NCBI GenBank assembly: GCA_017453125.1
Contig: JAFTKS010000004.1
Location: 1-64,000, forward strand
Origin: Clostridia bacterium
Lineage (GTDB): Bacteria; Bacillota; Clostridia; Christensenellales; UBA1242
Direction: 5' to 3'
Length of the DNA: 64,000 nt
This document shows, one piece after another, positions 15,681 through 24,028 of the stretch. Position numbers and translations under genes: made by a program. How positions within the stretch are numbered: the first letter of the stretch is position 1; the number at the start of each line of letters is the position of its first letter. Below the pieces are notes generated by a model that saw only the letters and a program-made list of their open reading frames with translations, was not told the DNA's origin and ran no database searches.

Positions 15681-17051
15681 TTATTTCATAAATGTTCTAA
15701 CAAACTTTTCTTTACCTTTCGAGTATGGTTGATATCTAACAGACAAGTCAATATAGTTGTGTTTATTTACAATCGGCCTTTGATTACTAAAAGTTTCGAA
15801 ACTATATTTTCCGTGGTATTTCCCCATACCACTTCCCCCAACACCACCAAAGCAAAGATTAGGATTAGCAATGTGCATAATAGTGTCATTGATACAACCA
15901 CCACCAAAACTAATACTGGACAAAACCCAATTTGAAAACTTTTTATTACGAGTAAATACATATAGTGCAAGAGGCTTGTCATATGACTCTACAACCCCCA
16001 AAATGTCTTCTTTTGTCTTGTATGTAAGGACAGGAAGTATTGGTCCAAAAATCTCTTCTTGCATTACAGAATCTTCTCTAGAGATATCTTTTAAAACAGT
16101 TGGTTCAATTCTTAAAGTTTCTTTATTAAAAGCACCTCCACAAACAATCTCACCATCACTAAGATACTTAACCAAAGCATCAAACTGTGTTTTGTTTATA
16201 ATCTTTCCATAATCATCATTTTCAAGAGGTTTCTCGCCATACATTATTGCAATATTTTGTGCAAGCTTATCTAAAAACTCATCTTTTATATCTTCATTAA
16301 CCAAACAATAATCTGGAGCAATACACGTTTGTCCACAATTCAAGAATTTCCCAAACGCAATTCGCCTACAAACCAAGTCCAAATCTACATTTTTGTCCAC
16401 AATACAAGGACTCTTTCCACCCAATTCAAGACTAACAGGGGTCAAATTCGCTCCACACTTTTCAGCAACTATTTTACCTACCTTTTGTCCACCAGTAAAG
16501 AATACATAATCGTACTTTTCTTCGAGTATTACTCGATTTGCCCCTGTAGAACCTTGAACAACATATGCGTGAGATTCTGCAAAGGTTTTGTCCACCAATT
16601 TTTTGATAACAAGCCCAACATTTGGAGCCTCTTTGCTAGGTTTCAAAACAACAGTATTTCCAGCACTAATTGCCCCAATTAGTGGATCAATACTAAGAAG
16701 AAATGGATAATTCCAAGGTGCTATAATTAGCACAACACCATACGGCTCGTATGTCACAAAGCTACTAGCACTAATTTGTGCAATTGGAGTCTTGACACGT
16801 TTTCTCTTTGACCATTTTTTCAAATGCTTGATAGTATGATTAAGTTCACTTATTACCATACCAATCTCACTCATATAACTTTCCATTGCACTTTTGCCTA
16901 AATCGACTTTCAAAGCCTCACATATCTCCGAATCCATAGCAAGTATATTTGTTTTCAGTTTCTTGAGAGTTTCAAGTCTAAATTTGATATCTTTTGTTTT
17001 GCCTGTTTTAAAATATTTTCTTTGTAATTCTACAACTTCAGAAATTTCCAT
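15681..17051 (-). CDS. Aldehyde dehydrogenase (class 3-like)
   Basis: 456 residues, the length of ALDH3-type enzymes rather than the roughly 500 of most aldehyde dehydrogenases. NAD(P)-binding and catalytic motifs are complete: IIAPWNYPFLL, VLKPSKEAP, FFTGGQKVGK, the general base Glu in LELGGKSP, and the nucleophile Cys in NCGQTCIAPD. The C-terminal GGVGGSGMGKYHGKYSFETFS is characteristic of class 3. It oxidises aldehydes to acids, often long-chain or aromatic ones. It stands alone, leftward, with no obvious pathway neighbour. Confidence 0.92.
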   Translation of the reverse strand: MEISEVVELQRKYFKTGKTKDIKFRLETLKKLKTNILAMDSEICEALKVDLGKSAMESYMSEIGMVISELNHTIKHLKKWSKRKRVKTPIAQISASSFVTYEPYGVVLIIAPWNYPFLLSIDPLIGAISAGNTVVLKPSKEAPNVGLVIKKLVDKTFAESHAYVVQGSTGANRVILEEKYDYVFFTGGQKVGKIVAEKCGANLTPVSLELGGKSPCIVDKNVDLDLVCRRIAFGKFLNCGQTCIAPDYCLVNEDIKDEFLDKLAQNIAIMYGEKPLENDDYGKIINKTQFDALVKYLSDGEIVCGGAFNKETLRIEPTVLKDISREDSVMQEEIFGPILPVLTYKTKEDILGVVESYDKPLALYVFTRNKKFSNWVLSSISFGGGCINDTIMHIANPNLCFGGVGGSGMGKYHGKYSFETFSNQRPIVNKHNYIDLSVRYQPYSKGKEKFVRTFMK

Positions 17052-17156
17052 TATTTTATCTCCAACATTTCTAAAAATATTTTAACACAAAACCCAATTC
17101 ATTCAAAATTAATTGCAATCATGTATAAAACAAATTTAATATTCTTTCAAAAAAGA

Positions 17157-17183
17157 AAAAACCTCAATAAAATTGAGGTTTTA
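17157..17183 (-). terminator. Terminator after the 103-residue unknown gene
   Basis: AAAACCTCAAT pairs with ATTGAGGTTTT across a short loop, followed leftward by T. Confidence 0.75.
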
Positions 17184-17192
17184 TTAAATAAA

Positions 17193-17504
17193 CTATCTTT
17201 CCATTTCAGGAACAATTTCTTCTACTTTTAGATCCCCAGACATAGTCTCTTGAATCAAATACTCTGGCAAGTCTTCTGCATTTTGTCCATCAGCTTTGAG
17301 GATAACCCCATCAAAAAACTCTACCTCTTCAAGACCCTTTTTGCGATATTTATTGGCCTCATTTTCTCCAATAATATGCTTTATACCAAAATCTTTGCCA
17401 TTGTATCCAACCAAAACAATATCAAAAGCATTTTGCGAAGTAAGAATAAATTTATCTCCTTGAAATACTCTTAGAACAGAATATTCTTTTTTTGCGTTAC
17501 TCAT
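17193..17504 (-). CDS. Unknown 103-residue protein
   Basis: An AAAAGGAGAG site stands eight bases before the ATG and a terminator follows, so I believe it is a real gene. The protein is acidic at its C-terminus (DLKVEEIVPEMER), with mixed strand-like segments (YSVLRVFQGDKFILTSQNAF) and no signal peptide, membrane helix or cysteine motif. I do not recognise the family. It is monocistronic between the aldehyde dehydrogenase and a small uncertain gene. Confidence 0.7.
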   Translation of the reverse strand: MSNAKKEYSVLRVFQGDKFILTSQNAFDIVLVGYNGKDFGIKHIIGENEANKYRKKGLEEVEFFDGVILKADGQNAEDLPEYLIQETMSGDLKVEEIVPEMER

Positions 17505-17618
17505 AAACTTCTCTCCTTTTAATTACCTAATTATACCACATAGAAACTAAAATTTCAACAATAGAATCAAAATCTATATATTTTTATAATAATTTATCCA
17601 AACAAATCAATTCAAAAA

Positions 17619-17846
17619 TCAAAACTCATTACTTGGGGTTTCGCAAGATACAGGAATTTTGTCAAAATCACTTTTGTGTAAAAACACACAACTCGACTTG
17701 CTTTTTAGGAATTTTCCCGCAAACTTCAAGTCGGAATCCACGCCATCTACAACCTTAACTTTCAGCATTTCAGAATTTGCTTTTGAATCAAAATAGTTAT
17801 CAAAAAGTAACTTGAAAAATTCTAAATTCTTTGTGCGGTTTGTCAT
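17619..17846 (-). CDS. Possible 75-residue protein
   Basis: Read leftward from an ATG at 17846. A GGGGAG site exists but lies about 20 bases before this start and closer to another ATG in a different frame that ends after about 19 codons, so the start, or the gene itself, is doubtful. The peptide is Lys/Ser/Asp-rich and has no recognised motif. It could be real with a poor start, a remnant, or chance. Confidence 0.35.
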   Translation of the reverse strand: MTNRTKNLEFFKLLFDNYFDSKANSEMLKVKVVDGVDSDLKFAGKFLKSKSSCVFLHKSDFDKIPVSCETPSNEF

Positions 17847-18007
17847 TTTTGTATCCCATAATTACTCCCCTTGATACCAATATAGTATCACAAACCGAAT
17901 ACCTTTTCAATACCTAAATTTAGACTTGCATATTATCATTTTAATTGCATCTTGAAATGGAATTAATATTATGATATAATTTATAATAAGAGGTTTGAGG
18001 TAAAATT

Positions 18008-19027
18008 ATGTTTAAACCAGAAGATAAAAAATATCTTAATAATCCAGACTATTCTATGGCTCTTGAGAAGTTCTTCTTCCCTAAATATTATGCAAGTATT
18101 ATTGACAACAATGCCGTGGAAAAAGTCTACCCTTCTACCAACGAATATGTCGAGGGTGTTTTTGACAGTCTTGGCAACCTAGAAGGACAAAGTGTCGTAA
18201 CTGTGGGAAGTAGTGGAGACCAGATGCTTACGGCTATATTAAGAGGCGCAAAAGACGTAACATTAATTGACGCGAATATTTTCACAAAATACTTCGTTGA
18301 ATACAAAATAGCAATGATAAAAAACCTCACCAGAGAAGAGTTTTTAAAAAGATTCTATCCGAAGTTCACCGAAGGAAATTTATTCGGTCCAGAGACTTTT
18401 CAAAAAATATTCCACGACCTTAGCCCTGAATCTCAAGAATTCTGGGGACATATATTTCTTGAAAATCTAGATAGCTATGATATTTGCAAAAACTTGATAC
18501 ACAATTCCGCCTGGTTATATGCAAAATTCTATACAGATGACGAGGCATACAATTCACTACAAAAACTCTTGAAAGAAAAAGATTTGAATATAGATTTTAT
18601 AACTGCCGAATTTTCCGACTTTCCAAAACACATAAAAGGAAAACACAAAGCAATACTTCTTTCTAATATTTTTGATTATGTTGATTGTTCTTCGGATAGT
18701 GGTCAAAAATCCTACAGAAAAACAGTATCAAAAATAAAAAACAACAACTTACGAAAAGATGGTGTAATGCAGGTTTTTTACAACTTTGGCTACCTTCCAT
18801 ATAGAACCCTTGAAAAAACATTCTACAAAGACAGAAAAAATATAGTGTTTCACCACCATCAAAGCGAATTAAACCCAAATGTTAGATTTAGTTCATATCT
18901 TATGACTCGCAAAAAACAAAAGAATCACATAAATCCAGAGAAAGAACCATTCTCATTTGATAGATTTATTGATAATATAAAAAGAAAACTAGGCAAAGAG
19001 GAGGACAAAGAATATGATAGAGACTAA
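18008..19027 (+). CDS. DUF3419-like protein (BtaA-type 3-amino-3-carboxypropyl transferase relative)
   Basis: 339 residues. Residues of about 60-115 (VVTVGSSGDQML, then GAKDVTLIDANIF and VEYKIAMIKNLTREEFLKRF) match the SAM-binding start of the DUF3419 family, which reads like LTIGSAGDN followed by VxAVDxNPAQ and a LELKxAAI segment. DUF3419 members such as BtaA move the 3-amino-3-carboxypropyl group of SAM to diacylglycerol in betaine-lipid synthesis. This copy is divergent, so the substrate is open. GAGG precedes the ATG. The gene overlaps the next by 14 bases, so the two products are probably partners. No BtaB-like N-methyltransferase is adjacent. Confidence 0.55.
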   Translation: MFKPEDKKYLNNPDYSMALEKFFFPKYYASIIDNNAVEKVYPSTNEYVEGVFDSLGNLEGQSVVTVGSSGDQMLTAILRGAKDVTLIDANIFTKYFVEYKIAMIKNLTREEFLKRFYPKFTEGNLFGPETFQKIFHDLSPESQEFWGHIFLENLDSYDICKNLIHNSAWLYAKFYTDDEAYNSLQKLLKEKDLNIDFITAEFSDFPKHIKGKHKAILLSNIFDYVDCSSDSGQKSYRKTVSKIKNNNLRKDGVMQVFYNFGYLPYRTLEKTFYKDRKNIVFHHHQSELNPNVRFSSYLMTRKKQKNHINPEKEPFSFDRFIDNIKRKLGKEEDKEYDRD

Positions 19028-19901
19028 CAAAGTTTTTAGAATTCAAGCCAGCGAAAAAGAAACTTGTCCATACCTCAATAGAACAACCCCTGTCAAAAGA
19101 ATTATCGTAGCAGATAATGGTGCTCTAAAATTCAATCCTGACAGCAATAAATTTGTTTACTTTTCTAGAAACGAAAAACATCACACTTATTACATTTTCA
19201 ACAAGGTTTTGAAAATCATTAAAGAAGAAGTAGCAAAGGCAAGCAAAGACCCACAATATGCAAAACTAAAACTTTCCAACGACTTTCGCGCATTCTCATA
19301 CCAGACAAATGTAAACATTGAAGTAATCAAAAGAGTAAGAGAGTTTTTTGCAAACTACATTCCTCCAAAATACCTAGAACTAGTCACTCTCAAATACCTT
19401 AACTCATTTTCTTCTCTTATGGACGAGTGTACAAGCAGAAACGTAAGCAAAGACAAAGACTCCAAAAGCCCAGAGATTTCTGACACAGGAATATTTGGAG
19501 GAGCATATGGAATCAATAGTACTTGGCTAGACCTACTTAATTGTTGTACAATATCTAGCAGTACCGCACAACTTCCAATTACAAAAGTTTTTGACTTTCT
19601 TCTCGACACTTCCTACAAGGCACACGTTTCAAAACAACGACTAAGTTTCATATTCAATACAAACCCATACCTAATGGATTTATTAAAAGAAATGACTTAC
19701 AAACATCTTGCTAACCCTCAATTCTTCAACCAGAATAATACAAATGATGTTGTAAGACATCTTGAAACAATAAAAGAGCAAAAACTATACAACTCAGCAA
19801 AAGCCGAACAAAATAGACTATTCTCACCATCAACTCACAAAAAGTTCAAAACCGAAATTCAAGCAGTACAAGAATTTCCTGAGTTATATATTGAAAAGTA
19901 A
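19014..19901 (+). CDS. Unknown protein coupled to the DUF3419-like gene
   Basis: 295 residues, starting inside the end of the DUF3419-like gene (14-base overlap), with GAGGACAAAG before the ATG. It is basic and helical, without a signal peptide or clear membrane helix. Visible features are a Cys in the opening (ETCPYLNRTTPVKR) and a Ser/Thr-rich Cys pair near 178 (LLNCCTISSSTAQ). I do not recognise a family. The tight coupling suggests that it acts with the upstream transferase-like protein. A strong terminator follows at once. Confidence 0.7.
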   Translation: MIETNKVFRIQASEKETCPYLNRTTPVKRIIVADNGALKFNPDSNKFVYFSRNEKHHTYYIFNKVLKIIKEEVAKASKDPQYAKLKLSNDFRAFSYQTNVNIEVIKRVREFFANYIPPKYLELVTLKYLNSFSSLMDECTSRNVSKDKDSKSPEISDTGIFGGAYGINSTWLDLLNCCTISSSTAQLPITKVFDFLLDTSYKAHVSKQRLSFIFNTNPYLMDLLKEMTYKHLANPQFFNQNNTNDVVRHLETIKEQKLYNSAKAEQNRLFSPSTHKKFKTEIQAVQEFPELYIEK

Positions 19902-19954
19902 AAAAAATCGAAAAGTTCTTGCAGAAATGCAATTTTAACTTTTCGATTTTTTAT
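19902..19954. terminator. Strong bidirectional terminator, nested hairpin
   Basis: AAAATCGAAAAGTT pairs with AACTTTTCGATTTT; inside is TTGCAGAAATGCAA. It lies between the converging 19014-19901 gene and the dxs-type gene. Confidence 0.85.
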
Positions 19955-19960
19955 ATTTAA

Positions 19961-21712
19961 TTATTTAAGTTTTGAAAGAATATAATTTGAAATATTCTCA
20001 ACAGTTATTCCATTTCTTTCTAGAACTTCTTGAGGCATAAACAAATCCAAAAATTCTTTTTTGTACCCGTAGCATTTGACTTTCATATCACTATCGCCAT
20101 AAAATCTAGCAATTTTCTCACCAAAGCCACCATTCAGAACACAATCTTCAATCGTCACAACCAATCTGTGTTCAGCCTTCAACGACTCCAACAACTCTTC
20201 ATCTATGGCTGTCACAAATCTAGGATTAATAAGAGTTGCATTGACTCCTTGCTTTGCAAGAATTTCTGAAACCTTTTCTGCAATTGCATAAAAATTTCCA
20301 AGTCCAATAATTGCAACATCTTTTCCCTTCTCCACAACTTCAAATTTATTAACGTCGCTAAAATCACAAGAGAAATCTTTTTCTTTGAGAATCATTTGTC
20401 CACAAGGAACTCTTATGCCTACAGGATATTTCTCTTGAGATATTGCCCAATCTAGCATAGCAAAATATTCTTCTTTGCAGGTTGGTGCCATATATACAAG
20501 GTTAGGAATATTCGACATCATTGGAATATCAAATATACCCAAATGAGTAATATCATTGTTGCCATATATTGATGCAGAGAATACTAGGAATGTAGCAGGA
20601 GAATTATTGATACAAATGTCTTGTGCAATTTGGTCATAACAACGTTGAACAAACGAGCTATATACAGCATACACAGGTCTAGCACCATTTTTTGCAAGAC
20701 CAGAAATCATCGCAACCGCGTGCTCTTCTGCAACACCCACCTCAACATAATGACTACCAAGAGCTTCTCTTTTGTCTTTGTTAAGAGCGAGTACCGACGG
20801 AGTCCCTGACACAACCACTGCAAGTCTAGGGTCTTTTTTGCTTTTATTCAGAAGATAGTCATAAGTTATCATTTGATAATTCACACCCCTATCAACCAAA
20901 TCCTTGCCAGTAGTCATATCAAATGGTTTTCTAGCGTGCCATCGCTCAGAATTATCCTCAGCCATCTTGAACCCTTTGCCTTTCTTTGTAGAAACGTGAA
21001 CAACTATAGGGTGCCCAATATCTTTGACCTCATTCAAAGTCTCAATCAGCGACTGGATATTATTGCCATCGTGAACGTACACATAATCAAGACCAAAACT
21101 TTTGAACATATTGAATGTAGACTTGCCTTTGCTAGAACGCAATTCTTCTAGGTTATTGTACAATCCACCACAATTCTCGCTAATAGCCATATTATTATCA
21201 TTGAGAACAATTATAAAATTACTCTTGAGTTCACTAGCAAGCGAGAGTGCCTCGAGTGCCTCTCCACCACCAATTGCACCATCTCCAATCACGGCAATAA
21301 CATTATACTGCTCACCCGCCAAATCTCTAGCTTTTACAAGACCACTAGCAAGACTTAACGAGGTTGACGTATGTCCTATATTAAATATATCGTGCTGACT
21401 CTCAACAGGATTTGTATATCCAGAAACCTTGTCATATTCTTCTGGAATTAGATAAGACAAATTTCTACCCGTCAACATTTTGTGAGAATAACTTTGGTGA
21501 GACACATCAAACACAATCTTGTCAATTGGAGAAGAAAACACACAATGCAACGCAATAGTCAATTCAACAATTCCAAGATTAGAAGAACAATGCCCACCAC
21601 AAACACTCAATTTGTTCATAAGAGCATCTCTCATCTCATCAGCCAAAATCTCCATCTGTTCAACAGACAATTTTTTCACATCTTCTGGCCCATTGATTTT
21701 TTCTAAATACAT
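19961..21712 (-). CDS. dxs: 1-deoxy-D-xylulose-5-phosphate synthase (DXS) or close relative
   Basis: 583 residues, somewhat shorter than the usual 620 or so. Thiamine diphosphate motif: GDGAIGGGEALEAL with NDNNMAIS. Other DXS marks are GGHCSSNLG (usually GGHLASNLG), FDVSHQSYSHKMLTGR, and VGVAEEHAVAMISGLA, with a transketolase C-terminal domain. It condenses pyruvate and glyceraldehyde 3-phosphate, the first step of the MEP isoprenoid pathway and a source for thiamine and pyridoxal. The changes at GGHC and the shorter length leave some room for a paralogue. GGGAG stands before the ATG. No other MEP gene is near. Confidence 0.85.
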   Translation of the reverse strand: MYLEKINGPEDVKKLSVEQMEILADEMRDALMNKLSVCGGHCSSNLGIVELTIALHCVFSSPIDKIVFDVSHQSYSHKMLTGRNLSYLIPEEYDKVSGYTNPVESQHDIFNIGHTSTSLSLASGLVKARDLAGEQYNVIAVIGDGAIGGGEALEALSLASELKSNFIIVLNDNNMAISENCGGLYNNLEELRSSKGKSTFNMFKSFGLDYVYVHDGNNIQSLIETLNEVKDIGHPIVVHVSTKKGKGFKMAEDNSERWHARKPFDMTTGKDLVDRGVNYQMITYDYLLNKSKKDPRLAVVVSGTPSVLALNKDKREALGSHYVEVGVAEEHAVAMISGLAKNGARPVYAVYSSFVQRCYDQIAQDICINNSPATFLVFSASIYGNNDITHLGIFDIPMMSNIPNLVYMAPTCKEEYFAMLDWAISQEKYPVGIRVPCGQMILKEKDFSCDFSDVNKFEVVEKGKDVAIIGLGNFYAIAEKVSEILAKQGVNATLINPRFVTAIDEELLESLKAEHRLVVTIEDCVLNGGFGEKIARFYGDSDMKVKCYGYKKEFLDLFMPQEVLERNGITVENISNYILSKLK

Positions 21713-21836
21713 AACAACTCCCTTTTATTTTAGACACAAAATGCCACAAAACGTGGCACGCAAAAATTATTTAGTACTTAATTGTATCATACTTTAATTA
21801 TTTTGAAAATATTTTTTTGTAAAAAAGTTTCAAGAA

Positions 21837-22442
21837 TTATGACAAAATTTCATAGCCCTGACTATTGGGAATAGACACTTCAATCTTTTCATCACTCATA
21901 ACAGCAAGAAAATATTTCTCCCCCTCACACAACAACGCTTTTACAACGCAACCTTCTGCAGGTAGTTTTTGAGGAGAAAAAACACTCTTATCAGAACTCT
22001 TAAAAATAGCCTCTTTCTGACACCACAATTTATTCAAAAACTCTGCCCTTTCAGATTCGGGCAAAGACTTATAATTTTTCAGTTCTATCGCTGTCAAAAC
22101 CTTGCTCGCCAACCGCTCATCAAATCGACTAACATTCACTCTTTCAAGGTCAATACCAACTCTCGATTTTGCAACAGCAACTGCAACAAAATTATCACAA
22201 TGAGTAAGAGAGAAATAGCATTCATCACACACCCATTTTTGTCCAACCTTTTTGAAATTTACCTCAGAAATTTTCTTGTTCAAAAACTCTTCCAAAACTT
22301 CTTCAAGCAACAGCCAAACATACAATTTTTGTTCTCTTACTTTCTCACTCTCACACCCGTCTATTTCCTCTTGCCTTTGTTGACAAACTACACTTTTTTT
22401 CAAATACTCAAAAGGAACCTTTCTAACATACACTTTACACAT
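21837..22442 (-). CDS. 4'-phosphopantetheinyl transferase (Sfp type)
   Basis: About 201 residues from the ATG at 22442 (AAGGTG eleven bases before it; a GTG at 22454 is too close to that site). The two family motifs are present: GIDLERV, where Asp and Glu bind magnesium, and WCQKEAIFK, the WxxKEA helix. SLTHCDNFVAVAVAK is the usual segment before the first. The enzyme moves phosphopantetheine from CoA to a Ser on carrier proteins. Sfp-type enzymes usually serve secondary-metabolite or broad carriers; no such carrier gene is visible in the window. An N-terminal Cys-rich patch (MCK, CQQ) is unremarkable. Confidence 0.85.
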   Translation of the reverse strand: MCKVYVRKVPFEYLKKSVVCQQRQEEIDGCESEKVREQKLYVWLLLEEVLEEFLNKKISEVNFKKVGQKWVCDECYFSLTHCDNFVAVAVAKSRVGIDLERVNVSRFDERLASKVLTAIELKNYKSLPESERAEFLNKLWCQKEAIFKSSDKSVFSPQKLPAEGCVVKALLCEGEKYFLAVMSDEKIEVSIPNSQGYEILS

Positions 22443-22528
22443 AACACAAATCACACCTTAATAGTTTTTGCCATATACCAAATACTTTTTGTCATTATAA
22501 CTACGTAAAACCCCAAAAAGCAAATCCC

Positions 22529-23059
22529 TTATTCAAAGAATCTCGAATTGAATCTTTTACCAATCAACACATAAACAATTCCAACAACCCCGCCAATACA
22601 AACACTAATAGCATTCAGAATAACATCACTTAATTGAACCGACCTCACAATTGGAAATACGTACTGACACCCTTCTATAAACACCCCAGAAAAGACTCCC
22701 AAAACAGGTAACAACCACACAAGCCTTTTCATATTCTTTCTCGAAAAATACACACAAACCAAACCAATGGGAATAAGCATTATAAGATTAATAATTGCAT
22801 CAATTTTTCCAACATCAAATATATCAAAATCAATGGTTCTTTGTTTATCAAAATGTGAAAAATCAAACCAAACTTTATACACCCCGTTTTCAAAAGAATA
22901 TGCACCAAATACACCAACAAAAAGTATAATCATATAGACACTCAGCAAACCCACAACAAACCACTTTAGTACACTTTTGTTTTTTACAAACAGAACAAGC
23001 AATAGGGGTATCACAAATGTTAACAGACAACCCAAAACTACAATTAGAACTATCGGCAC
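22529..23059 (-). CDS. VanZ-like membrane protein
   Basis: About 176 residues from a GTG at 23059, where an AAGGGGG site lies about 13 bases ahead; an upstream GTG at 23101 lacks a ribosome binding site, so the start is uncertain. There are five membrane helices. The segment NLIMLIPIG, then EGCQYVFPIVRSVQLSDVILNAISVCIG, is the VanZ-like hallmark with its conserved Glu and Asp. The family includes a teicoplanin-resistance accessory protein but most members have no known function. Confidence 0.8.
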   Translation of the reverse strand: MPIVLIVVLGCLLTFVIPLLLVLFVKNKSVLKWFVVGLLSVYMIILFVGVFGAYSFENGVYKVWFDFSHFDKQRTIDFDIFDVGKIDAIINLIMLIPIGLVCVYFSRKNMKRLVWLLPVLGVFSGVFIEGCQYVFPIVRSVQLSDVILNAISVCIGGVVGIVYVLIGKRFNSRFFE

Positions 23060-23101
23060 TACAAGTACACCACCCCCTTTCAATTTTATATATTTTATCA
23101 C

Positions 23102-23488
23102 ATCAGCAAAAATTAAAAAAGAAAATTATATTCAACTAAACAAATTTGCTTTCAAAACTTTATATAATTATAATTCATATCATTGTACAATTTTTTAAAG
23201 CCAAAACCACACCCAATAAAAAACATATCTCAAAACACCCCAACAAATTCAAAACCAACCACACCCTACAAAACAATAGCCCTACCACAATCAAAGAATA
23301 ACAACACATTACAAAAACCGACAATCTTTTCTAGAACAATATGTATTAAATAACCACCCTCTATTCATATACTTTTTTGACCACAAAAATAGCCTCAAAA
23401 ACTTTATACATTTTAAAGAATATTTATACATTTTTAATTTATGCCTAAATGTAGGCATTTTAGACACTTTTAAAATGACATAAAAGTA
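23102..23488. other. Intergenic region with a G-poor tract and no gene
   Basis: No credible ORF. Roughly 23198-23310 is almost free of G on the plus strand (A/C-rich with a few T). Near 23442-23459 TGCCTAAATGTAGGCA forms a small hairpin. The region ends at the strong promoter at 23489-23517. Confidence 0.6.
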
Positions 23489-23517
23489 TTGCAAAAATTT
23501 TATTTCTGTGGTATAAT
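23489..23517 (+). promoter_or_regulatory. Consensus extended -10 promoter of the structured leader
   Basis: TTGCAA (23489-23494), a 17-base spacer, then TATAAT (23512-23517) preceded by TGG, i.e. an extended -10. It predicts a start near 23524. This is one of the best promoter matches in the window. Confidence 0.8.
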
Positions 23518-23523
23518 ACTAAT

Positions 23524-23669
23524 GTGCTTTGAAAGATGATAATTATTGAATTTGAATAAATTCATACCATCTTGACGGGGAGATGAAATTTAATACTAGT
23601 AACAATTTTTATCTTTTCGTCATAGGAGACAATATACCCACAAATATGGTCTCCAATAATATTAGGAGG
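23524..23669 (+). promoter_or_regulatory. Folded 5' leader with a possible Shine-Dalgarno switch
   Basis: Four stems can be drawn. P1: AAGATG 23533-23538 with CATCTT 23568-23573. P2 inside it: TGAATTT 23547-23553 with AAATTCA 23558-23564. P3 abuts P1: 23574-23588 with 23607-23621, 15 pairs including four G-U. P4: GGAGAC 23625-23630 with GTCTCC 23649-23654, extended by ATAT/ATAT after one mismatch. The 3' arm of P4 (CTCC, 23651-23654) can instead pair with GGAG of the Shine-Dalgarno sequence (23665-23668), so P4 and the blocking hairpin exclude each other. I cannot match it to a known riboswitch class. Confidence 0.6.
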
Positions 23670-23677
23670 GAAATGAT

Positions 23678-23824
23678 ATGCATCATCAATCAAGTATTTT
23701 CAAGACTCTTGAAAGTATGCTTGAAAGAAATGAAATCAATGTATCCGACTTTTGTAGCATGATAAGTAGTTTTAACGGAAACATTGTTGACGAGTATCGC
23801 AAAGGTGACCAACTAGCAATTTAG
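23678..23824 (+). CDS. Unknown 48-residue small protein under a structured leader
   Basis: ATG at 23678, TAG at 23822, with AGGAGGG eight bases before the start, one of the best ribosome binding sites in the window. The peptide begins MHHQSSIFKTLESMLERNEI and ends EYRKGDQLAI. It is mostly helical by composition and neutral to slightly acidic, with one Cys and no signal peptide or membrane helix. It is the only ORF in a transcript of about 400 bases bounded by a consensus promoter and a strong terminator. I do not recognise it. It may be a functional small protein or a regulatory peptide whose translation reports the state of the leader. Confidence 0.65.
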   Translation: MHHQSSIFKTLESMLERNEINVSDFCSMISSFNGNIVDEYRKGDQLAI

Positions 23825-23868
23825 TTTTTCACAGGCTCGTCGCCAAAATTTAATATACAAAAAAATAT

Positions 23869-23925
23869 AAAAAACTCACAAATTGGGAATTTAAAGCACA
23901 TCTCAATAAGTGAGTTTTTTATTTT
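23869..23925 (+). terminator. Terminator of the small-protein transcript
   Basis: AAAAAACTCAC (23869-23879) pairs with GTGAGTTTTTT (23910-23920); inside, ATTGGGA pairs with TCTCAAT. Confidence 0.85.
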
Positions 23926-23992
23926 GCAATCTATAATTTTTTCAGCCCGTCAACAATTACAAATCTTTTAACTAATAAAATATATAAAAAAT

Positions 23993-24022
23993 AAAGACTA
24001 CTTAAATGTGTAAGTAGTCTTT
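23993..24022 (-). terminator. Terminator of the PHP-domain gene
   Basis: AAAGACTACTTA, loop AATGTG, TAAGTAGTCTTT, flanked on both sides by T-runs in the respective direction. It lies just past the stop at 24029. Confidence 0.8.
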
Positions 24023-24028
24023 TGTTTT

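Noticed and set aside
23309..23494. A 61-residue leftward frame upstream of the structured leader
   Set aside because: No ribosome site; it overlaps the consensus promoter region and reads as basic, aromatic low-quality peptide.
23524..23669. T-box, preQ1, c-di-GMP or 6S RNA identity for the leader
   Set aside because: I could not find the conserved sequence marks of these classes, such as the T-box AGGGTGG core. A covariance search would settle it.
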